This document shows positions 1 to 4,768 of a stretch of DNA of 6,976 nt, one piece after another. This stretch comes from Alphaproteobacteria bacterium (lineage in GTDB: Bacteria; Pseudomonadota; Alphaproteobacteria; UBA8366; JADFVY01): contig JAOUMF010000103.1 in the NCBI GenBank assembly GCA_029881615.1, positions 1 to 6,976 on the forward strand. Reading direction: 5' to 3'. Position 1 is the stretch's first letter; each line of letters begins with the position of its first letter. The position numbers and the translations under genes were made by a program. Below the pieces are notes generated by a model. It saw only the letters and a list, made by a program, of their open reading frames with translations, did no database searches and was not told the origin of the DNA.

Positions 1-70
1 GACGCTGCTTGTGTTGCGGTCGGCCGCCGCGGTGGCGATGCCCGATGTTGAAGCCGGCGCAGCCGCATAA
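1..70 (+). CDS. 3' end of an unidentified upstream gene (partial)
   Basis: A plus-strand frame is open from the left edge (first full codon at base 2) to a TAA at 68-70. It gives about 22 Ala-rich residues ending in DVEAGAAA. The stop lies 32 bases before the ATG of the kinase-PqqD gene, on the same strand, with no obvious terminator between them, so the two genes could be co-transcribed. The fragment is too short to assign a family. A second plus frame also stays open to base 111, but it runs into the next gene, is rich in Cys, Arg and Pro, and looks like an out-of-frame reading. The call rests on operon-like spacing and composition only. Confidence 0.35.
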   Translation, partial: TLLVLRSAAAVAMPDVEAGAAA

Positions 71-102
71 ATCCAAATTGTCAGGGCAGGTCGGGGGAGA
101 TT

Positions 103-1302
103 ATGCTCATTAAATTCAAGTCAATGCGTCAGCCCGTGCAGATGGCTCAGGGTCTGAAGGTGTTACCACATCTGATGCGGGTGTTCGCGGATTGGCCGTA
201 CCGGGAAGTTCCGAAAATCGGTAGCGCCGGCGCGTTGTTGAACGTGATGCACAATGATGGTTATTACGAGCTCGAGGCGCCCTGGTTGAAAAAACGGCTT
301 CGATTTGATGACGCCGCCGACCTGGCGCAGGGCTTGGCGACTCATGTCGCTCGCGGCTGGTTTAGCGAACGCCCTGGCCTGCTGTGGCTGGAGGCCGCCG
401 CGGCTTTATTCGGCGATCGGATTGTTGTTTTCGTTGGCGGTCCCCGATCGGGGAAAAGTCTGCTGGTGGCCAGCATGGCGGCCAGCGGTAATCCGGTCTT
501 TGCGGATTCGATCCTGCCGGTTCAGCCGGAAAGACAGCAGGCCATCAGCCTTGGCATGGCGCCACGTATGAAATTGCCTTTGCCCGATGCTTTTCCAGGG
601 CCATTGCGTGGCCAACTGGAAAGCCAGATAGACAGTGGTGGCGAAGGCATAGGTTATCTGCGACCGGGCAACGGCAATATAGCACCATTTGGCGAGACTG
701 CCCGTATACGCGCCTTTGTCATGCTCGATCGTTCGGCCTCATCGGCAGCGACACTTGGTCCGGCGTCCAGCGGAAAGATTCTCAAGCGGCTGTTGCTTAA
801 CAGCTTTGGCGAGGGGATGGCCGCCGCCGACCTTCTGGATAGTATCGGGCAGGTGGTTGGCGATACGCCCTGCTACCGGCTTTCCTGGTCGGACCCGCAA
901 GAAGCTGTCAATGCGTTGCGCGCACGCTTTGCGACATGGCGCGCGCCGCTGGACGAAAACGAGGTGCAAGCGGGAAGCTCTTCGGCGAAACAGTTGCGAC
1001 GCCGGTCTTCGGGGCCGCGTACGCCTGTCGGCCGGCGATTTCGCCACCGCGCCGGGCTAACCGAGCATCTGGTGGATGCCGACTTGTTTCTGGTTAATCC
1101 GGGCGGGCAGACGATCTATCATTTGAATGGCCTGGGCGCAGGGTTATGGCGACTGTTGGACGGCACACATGGTCTCGAGGATGTTGTGTCCGTCCTTAAA
1201 GACGCCTTTCCCAATATCGATTCCAGATCTGTTGAAATCGACGTCAAAAACCTTGTTGGCGATCTGACCGATCGGGGGTTGCTGATCGAAAAGGTTCCCT
1301 GA
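103..1302 (+). CDS. HprK-like P-loop kinase fused to a C-terminal PqqD-like domain
   Basis: A 399-residue protein with two recognisable parts. Residues about 90-280 resemble the HPr kinase/phosphorylase fold. There is a Walker A motif, GGPRSGKS, at residues 112-119 (bases 436-459), after a beta strand IVVFV, and then FADSILPV at 133-140, where HprK relatives usually have an Ala-Asp-Asp motif. Residues about 318-399 match the PqqD winged-helix family: a strand pair ending in the YHLNGLGAGLWRLLDG type motif (339-354), then a helix and a closing LTDRGLLIE segment. The domains are joined by an Arg/Ser-rich linker (about 292-317). PqqD proteins bind peptide substrates in PQQ and RiPP pathways. HprK-related kinases paired with PqqD-like proteins are known as the HPr-rel-A type and usually sit near polysaccharide genes. 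The kinase substrate is not identifiable, and HPr itself is unlikely because no PTS genes are visible. The start at 103 follows a purine-rich GGGGGAG at 93-99, with somewhat short spacing; the next ATG (124) has no better site. There is no signal peptide or membrane segment, so a cytoplasmic location is inferred. Confidence 0.82.
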   Translation: MLIKFKSMRQPVQMAQGLKVLPHLMRVFADWPYREVPKIGSAGALLNVMHNDGYYELEAPWLKKRLRFDDAADLAQGLATHVARGWFSERPGLLWLEAAAALFGDRIVVFVGGPRSGKSLLVASMAASGNPVFADSILPVQPERQQAISLGMAPRMKLPLPDAFPGPLRGQLESQIDSGGEGIGYLRPGNGNIAPFGETARIRAFVMLDRSASSAATLGPASSGKILKRLLLNSFGEGMAAADLLDSIGQVVGDTPCYRLSWSDPQEAVNALRARFATWRAPLDENEVQAGSSSAKQLRRRSSGPRTPVGRRFRHRAGLTEHLVDADLFLVNPGGQTIYHLNGLGAGLWRLLDGTHGLEDVVSVLKDAFPNIDSRSVEIDVKNLVGDLTDRGLLIEKVP

Positions 1303-1322
1303 AACCGGCTTTGAGTCGGTTT
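1302..1322. terminator. Hairpin between convergent genes, overlapping both stop codons
   Basis: Bases 1302-1310 (AAACCGGCT) pair with 1314-1322 (AGTCGGTTT) around a three-base loop, giving nine pairs with one G-U wobble. The left arm begins on the last base of the kinase TGA. The right arm ends on the second base of the TAA complement of the glycosyltransferase gene. It lies exactly where two opposing transcripts meet, so a bidirectional terminator or RNA 3'-end stabiliser is plausible. No long U tract follows on either strand, so strong intrinsic termination is not assured. Confidence 0.5.
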
Positions 1323-2427
1323 ACGCCAGGCGTCTGGCTTGTAAATTCTGTCTGAAAAGCTGCTGGAACAGGTTGCCGTACCTGTCGAGAGATTGCTCCA
1401 GGTGCCAGTTTTCGGTGACGAATCTCCGGGTGGTTTCCGGGTCGGCGGATTTTAGCGTGCGGCGCAGGCTGTGCACCAGGGTCGGCGCGAATTCCGTTGG
1501 CGCCAGGCGGCCGGTTACAGGGCACAATACCTTGCTTGGCGTTGGCGCACAGGCGATTGCCGGTTTGCCGCAAGCCTGGGCGGCCAGCACGGCGCGAGGC
1601 AGGCAATCGCCCGAGGGGCCATGGAAATAGACGTCAATGGCCTGATAAGCCTGTTCCGGTTTGGCCCATGGTCCCAGCACATGAATTCGTTCTTCCAGAT
1701 CGAGGCGGCGGATAAGGTCGCGTTCCATAGAACTGGGCTGCGCCACGCCGAACAGAGCCAGGTGAACATCGCGTTCCATCTGGAAAATTGCGTGTAACAG
1801 CGTGTTCAAACTGGAAGTTGGGCTGGCACAACCGATTATCCGCGGAGCCGCCGGCAGCCCAATCTGGCGCCGCGCTCGTGCCTGGTCTCCGAGGGTATAT
1901 CGGTTGCAGTCAATTCCAGTAGGCAGAATTTCGACCTGCGCGGAGAGGGGTAATATACTCGCGATCGTTTCGTTGGGCACGATCAACAACGGCGACAATG
2001 TTTCGATAACAGAGGTCAAATGCTTTAAGCGTGCTTTTTGGGCGCCACCCACTTTACCACACAGCGAATGAACGATATTTGGCACGCCGGCAAGCCTGGC
2101 GGCTGCGCCCACCGTCGCCAATTCCTCAATGCGGTGGGTGTGAACGATGTCGGGCTGCAATGCACTAAAAAGAAGTTGCAGTTTCCTGGACAGTTCGGGA
2201 TCGTTCTTCCAGAGCTGAATGGCGTTCTGGCAACTTTTGTCTTTCCGTATCCCGTTGGACAGCCATAGCAAACGGGTATCGCAGTCCGGTGTGAGGCCGG
2301 CGCTCAAATCCATGGCCGATGTCAGGTCGTCCTGTGCGTCGTTCTCGGTAATTATTTCCACCACCACAGGGCGGTCCTGAAATGTGGGGATCCGCGCCGC
2401 CCCGTTAGTAGAATCGAATTTGTTCAT
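1321..2427 (-). CDS. GT4-type (GT-B fold) glycosyltransferase with degenerate catalytic motifs
   Basis: A 368-residue cytoplasmic protein with the layout of a family 4 glycosyltransferase. The N-terminal Rossmann domain begins at VVVEIIT (21-27). PDIVHTHR (92-99) is the usual acceptor-side strand, and PTGID (169-173) is the hinge motif before the donor domain. Residues 252-292 follow the familiar pattern LGP...YQAIDVYFHGPSGDCLP...ACGKPAIA. The family normally moves a sugar from a nucleotide donor to a lipid-linked or polysaccharide acceptor. The donor-site residues are changed: the GR....KG motif reads GCASPTSS (199-206), and EX7E reads D274 and A282. The N-terminal Gly-Gly loop is also absent (ITENDAQDDL, 26-35). 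The fold call is therefore strong and the activity uncertain. No strong Shine-Dalgarno precedes the ATG at 2427; only GAAAAG lies upstream. Later Met codons would cut into the first strand, so this start is kept. The gene converges with the kinase-PqqD gene. A role in exopolysaccharide or surface glycan synthesis is inferred from family and neighbour. Confidence 0.8.
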   Translation of the reverse strand: MNKFDSTNGAARIPTFQDRPVVVEIITENDAQDDLTSAMDLSAGLTPDCDTRLLWLSNGIRKDKSCQNAIQLWKNDPELSRKLQLLFSALQPDIVHTHRIEELATVGAAARLAGVPNIVHSLCGKVGGAQKARLKHLTSVIETLSPLLIVPNETIASILPLSAQVEILPTGIDCNRYTLGDQARARRQIGLPAAPRIIGCASPTSSLNTLLHAIFQMERDVHLALFGVAQPSSMERDLIRRLDLEERIHVLGPWAKPEQAYQAIDVYFHGPSGDCLPRAVLAAQACGKPAIACAPTPSKVLCPVTGRLAPTEFAPTLVHSLRRTLKSADPETTRRFVTENWHLEQSLDRYGNLFQQLFRQNLQARRLA

Positions 2428-2576
2428 GAATATGCTTTTCGTGACCGGTTTATAACTTGTCAGAGGATAAGCATTTTCCGTGCCAGTTTTTTACGAACGC
2501 ATCATGCTGGCGGCTGGGTCGAGGCATGACGATGCTACGCGTTTCCGCCGCACGGATACGCGAACTGCAACGTTAA

Positions 2577-2604
2577 AGAGATAAAAGGCTGAGCGGTGTC
2601 AGCC
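2577..2604 (-). terminator. Probable rho-independent terminator of the soe-rhodanese operon
   Basis: On the minus strand, GGCTGA (bases 2604-2599) pairs perfectly with TCAGCC (2592-2587) around the six-base loop CACCGC. TTTTAT and then a pyrimidine-rich run follow. The left arm contains the TGA stop of the rhodanese gene. The stem is short (6 bp) but GC-rich, and it is immediately followed by the U run, the classic arrangement for an intrinsic terminator. It fits the end of a soeABC-rhodanese transcript and separates it from the glycosyltransferase gene downstream on the same strand. Confidence 0.6.
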
Positions 2605-2976
2605 GGCCGAGCGGAACATCGAGAACAGGCCGCCAAGCGGATTCGACGCGGCGCACGGGTTCTGCGCGACCTCCAGGCCAGCCATCTTCCAGGCCATCAT
2701 GCCGCCATGCAGGTTGTGCACGTTGTCATAATGCTGGGCGAACAGGCGCTCTGCCGCCATCGCCGAACGTGCGCCCGAGGCACAGACGACTGCGACCTTT
2801 TTTCCACCGGCGTCCGGTAATTCCGTGCCGCCGAGTTTTGACAGCGGCATCAGTACCGCAGCCGGAATATGGGCGCGGGCATGTTCGTTGGGCTCGCGAA
2901 CATCGATCAGAAGAACTTCATTTTTAGCGATCCAATCGCTCAGCGTATTGGCGTCGACAGTCTGGACGGCACTCAT
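2599..2976 (-). CDS. Single-domain rhodanese-like sulfurtransferase
   Basis: A 125-residue protein covering one complete rhodanese domain. It has LLIDVREPNE at 22-31, the HIPAAVLMP segment at 37-44, the active-site loop CASGAR (65-70) with C65 as the presumed persulfide-forming residue and R70 closing the six-residue loop, and the terminal NLHGGMMAWKMAG motif (88-100). Such proteins transfer sulfane sulfur to thiol acceptors or cyanide in the cytoplasm; there is no signal peptide. The C-terminal tail carries a second cysteine (C108) and a short hydrophobic stretch, GLFSMF (116-121). A good ribosome binding site, GAGGG (2984-2988), lies seven bases before the ATG. The gene follows the membrane anchor of the sulfite dehydrogenase by 66 bases on the same strand, which suggests a role in supplying or clearing sulfur intermediates for sulfite oxidation. 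The domain call is secure; the physiological partner is inferred. Confidence 0.9.
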   Translation of the reverse strand: MSAVQTVDANTLSDWIAKNEVLLIDVREPNEHARAHIPAAVLMPLSKLGGTELPDAGGKKVAVVCASGARSAMAAERLFAQHYDNVHNLHGGMMAWKMAGLEVAQNPCAASNPLGGLFSMFRSAG

Positions 2977-3004
2977 TTTCTATCCCTCTAAATATTAGTT
3001 GTCG

Positions 3005-3034
3005 CTTATATAATGCCGGCCTGATCTCATGCAA
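3005..3034 (-). promoter_or_regulatory. Possible secondary promoter for the rhodanese gene
   Basis: On the minus strand, a -10-like TATAAG (3010-3005, within TATATAAG) lies 18 bases downstream of a weak -35-like TTGCAT (3034-3029). The -10 match is good (5 of 6) and the -35 match is poor (3 of 6). Its position, 28 bases before the rhodanese ATG, would allow transcription separate from soeABC. This is inferred from sequence likeness only. Confidence 0.25.
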
Positions 3035-3051
3035 GGGCCAGATCAGGCATT
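3012..3051 (-). other. Hairpin at the soeC stop codon, in the soeC-rhodanese gap
   Basis: GCCTGATC (3019-3026) and GATCAGGC (3041-3048) are perfect inverted repeats around a 14-base centre. AATGCC (3012-3017) and GGCATT (3046-3051) form an overlapping outer pair, giving an alternative longer stem with a bulge. The repeat includes the soeC TGA (3045-3043). No U tract follows on the minus strand, so it is more likely an attenuating, processing or stabilising structure than a full terminator. It could also be a dyad recognised by a regulator of the possible rhodanese promoter that overlaps it. Confidence 0.45.
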
Positions 3052-3993
3052 TTCTTCACCGTAATAAAGTGTGACCGTATGCTTTGCCTCGGCAAAAAAC
3101 AGCCAGCGTTCAACCAGAACGCCGGTTGTAGCGAAAACCACGGCCAGGGCAAGCAGGAATGTAGTGACGATTGACGCGCCGGCAAGGCCCGCCGACAGTA
3201 GCAGGATTATCGGCAAGGCAAATAATGCGATGATGGCGATAAAGCGTAACCGGTCGGCATGCTTGCGGGCAATACGGTAGCCCATTTCCCGCATCAGATA
3301 ATTCGATTCAGTATGCGGTGCATCCAGCAATCGCACCAGGCCCGGCTTGCCAAGGCCAGTGGCGCTGGATGCCGAACTCTCGCTCCGGCTTCTGCGGATC
3401 AGGTTCCAGTAGGCCAGTTTCAGCCCCGCGGCCAGCGCGATCGCCGCCAGCGCAGTGGTGTCGATGATTGTGGCCGGATGGCCGAAGACATGGGTCAGAA
3501 ATGAAAGGAGAAGGGATCCGGTCGCCGCGGAAAGTACCAGGTACACCGGCGGCACAAGCTTGTTCGACCAGCGCTGAATACTCTTCAGTGAGCCATATAT
3601 CATCGCCGTGCAGTATACCGTGATCAGGCTTAGTACGATGCCTGCCAGTCCCAGTGCGGCGAAGGCGCCGTCATTGCGTTCAAGGAACACCCAGCCATAG
3701 GCATACAGGGCTGTCGGGACATAGACGAGCAGCGCCATGATGCCCTCGCGGCTGAGCCATGAGGTCTTCCACTGGGTCAGCGCCCGCCAGGCGCGCTCCG
3801 GGCGACCGAGATGGAATGTCGAAGACAACAGCCCCGCCGTCACCAGCCCGAAGGCCAGCCCGAAGGCGGCGACGCCGAACCAGCGGTCGGCTGGCAGAAA
3901 CCCGATTGCGCCGAAGATGCCGAGCCAGACCAGAAGCCCGTATCCCGCGCCGGACGCCGTGGTGAAAAAGATGACGGAAAATGCAGGATGCAT
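3043..3993 (-). CDS. soeC: Membrane anchor subunit of sulfite dehydrogenase (DmsC/SoeC family)
   Basis: A 316-residue polytopic membrane protein that would hold the SoeAB module on the cytoplasmic face and exchange electrons with the quinone pool. The sequence shows about eight hydrophobic helices, at roughly residues 14-34, 40-60, 84-104, 112-134, 147-169, 176-196, 250-270 and 274-296. Family landmarks of the DMSO reductase anchor type are present: the N-terminal MHPAFSVIFFTTASGAGYG, STFHLGRPERAWRAL (58-72) followed by WKTSWLSREGI (75-85), an IYGSLKSIQRW loop (132-142), and a C-terminal VERWLFFAEAKHTVTLYYG type end (294-312). The length is normal for the family. The ATG at 3993 is preceded by GAGGGAGGG within the 16-base gap after soeB. 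The soeC symbol relies on the SoeA and SoeB character of the neighbours, since DmsC-type anchors also serve DMSO and other sulfur or nitrogen reductases. Confidence 0.85.
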   Translation of the reverse strand: MHPAFSVIFFTTASGAGYGLLVWLGIFGAIGFLPADRWFGVAAFGLAFGLVTAGLLSSTFHLGRPERAWRALTQWKTSWLSREGIMALLVYVPTALYAYGWVFLERNDGAFAALGLAGIVLSLITVYCTAMIYGSLKSIQRWSNKLVPPVYLVLSAATGSLLLSFLTHVFGHPATIIDTTALAAIALAAGLKLAYWNLIRRSRSESSASSATGLGKPGLVRLLDAPHTESNYLMREMGYRIARKHADRLRFIAIIALFALPIILLLSAGLAGASIVTTFLLALAVVFATTGVLVERWLFFAEAKHTVTLYYGEENA

Positions 3994-4009
3994 GTTTTCT
4001 TTCCCTCCC

Positions 4010-4768
4010 TCAGCGCGACAATAGCCTGTCGGCCCAGCGTAGAAATGCGTTATCGATATTGTCGTCGATCGCTTTCAGCGCCGCCGGGGTGCCATTTTCA
4101 TTTCGCAAATCCTTGTCGTCGCGCGGGCGTGGCGGCAAATATTTGTTGGTCGGCTTGCAGCCCTGCTCGGGCATCAGATCGTATCCGCCGCGCGCTTCCA
4201 CCAGTTTCGATACGCCCGACCCGGGGTCGCCGAGATCGCCGAAATGCCGTGCCCCGGCGGGGCAGGTGCCCACACAGGCCGGCACGCGGCTCTCGACCGG
4301 CAGGTTCTCGTTGTAAATCTTGTCGACGCAGAGCGTGCATTTCTTCATCACTCCGGCGTCGGCGTCGTATTCGCGTGCGCCATAGGGGCAGGCCCACGAA
4401 CACAGCTTGCAGCCGATACACCAGTCGCCATTGACCAGCACGATGCCGTCTTCGGTGCGTTTGTAGGATGCGCCGGTCGGACAGACGGTAACGCAAGGCG
4501 CATCCTCGCAATGCAGGCAGGATTTGGGAAAATGCACGGTGCGCCCGCGGATATCGGGATCGTCGCTTTCCACCTCGAAACTGTGGATGCGGTTGAACCA
4601 GACACCGATCGGCTCCGCGCCATAGGGGTCGTGGTCGGTCAGCGGCGCGGAATGCCCGCTGGTGTTCCATTCCTTGCAGTTCACGGCGCAGGCATGGCAG
4701 CCGACGCAGATGTCCAGGTCGATAACCAGGCCAAGGCGGCGTTCGGTTTTCGCGGGAAGGGCGGTCAC
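4010..4768 (-). CDS. soeB: Four-cluster ferredoxin subunit of sulfite dehydrogenase (SoeB)
   Basis: A 252-residue electron-transfer subunit of the DmsB/NrfC type. It contains 16 cysteines in four groups: C21, C24, C27, C31; C84, C87, C92, C96; C117, C120, C123, C127; and C144, C147, C165, C169. That is enough for four [4Fe-4S] clusters, and none is missing. CPTGA (96-100), CPYGAREYD (127-135) and CPAGARHFGD (169-178) are typical of the family. It would relay electrons from the molybdenum site in SoeA to the membrane anchor SoeC in the cytoplasm; no signal peptide is seen. The C-terminal tail (about 205-252) reaches past the clusters and probably contacts partners. Translation starts at a GTG (4768) that overlaps the soeA TGA as GTGA, pointing to translational coupling. 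A strong purine run, AAGGAAGGGGGA, lies just upstream and supports this start. Assignment to sulfite oxidation rather than polysulfide or thiosulfate reduction comes mainly from the soeA neighbour. Confidence 0.88.
   Translation of the reverse strand: MTALPAKTERRLGLVIDLDICVGCHACAVNCKEWNTSGHSAPLTDHDPYGAEPIGVWFNRIHSFEVESDDPDIRGRTVHFPKSCLHCEDAPCVTVCPTGASYKRTEDGIVLVNGDWCIGCKLCSWACPYGAREYDADAGVMKKCTLCVDKIYNENLPVESRVPACVGTCPAGARHFGDLGDPGSGVSKLVEARGGYDLMPEQGCKPTNKYLPPRPRDDKDLRNENGTPAALKAIDDNIDNAFLRWADRLLSR

Noticed and set aside
2449..2454. TATAAA on the minus strand as a -10 box for the glycosyltransferase gene.
   Set aside because: No acceptable -35 is found at 16-18 bases (the place reads AAAATG), so a sigma-70 promoter cannot be claimed from the sequence alone.
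2501..2536. Small palindromes GCATCATGC and GCATGACGATGC in the gap before the glycosyltransferase gene.
   Set aside because: The stems are only four bases each and are not spaced as an evident operator. They are consistent with chance.
2526..2576. A 16-codon plus-strand ORF (ATG at 2526, TAA at 2574-2576) with GAGG just upstream.
   Set aside because: It is too short to support, with no promoter in evidence and nothing to distinguish it from chance. Homologues with conserved codons would be needed.
3811..4434. Plus-strand open frame spanning the soeC-soeB junction.
   Set aside because: It is very rich in Arg, Cys and Pro, antisense to two well-supported genes, and shows no domain. It is a compositional shadow.
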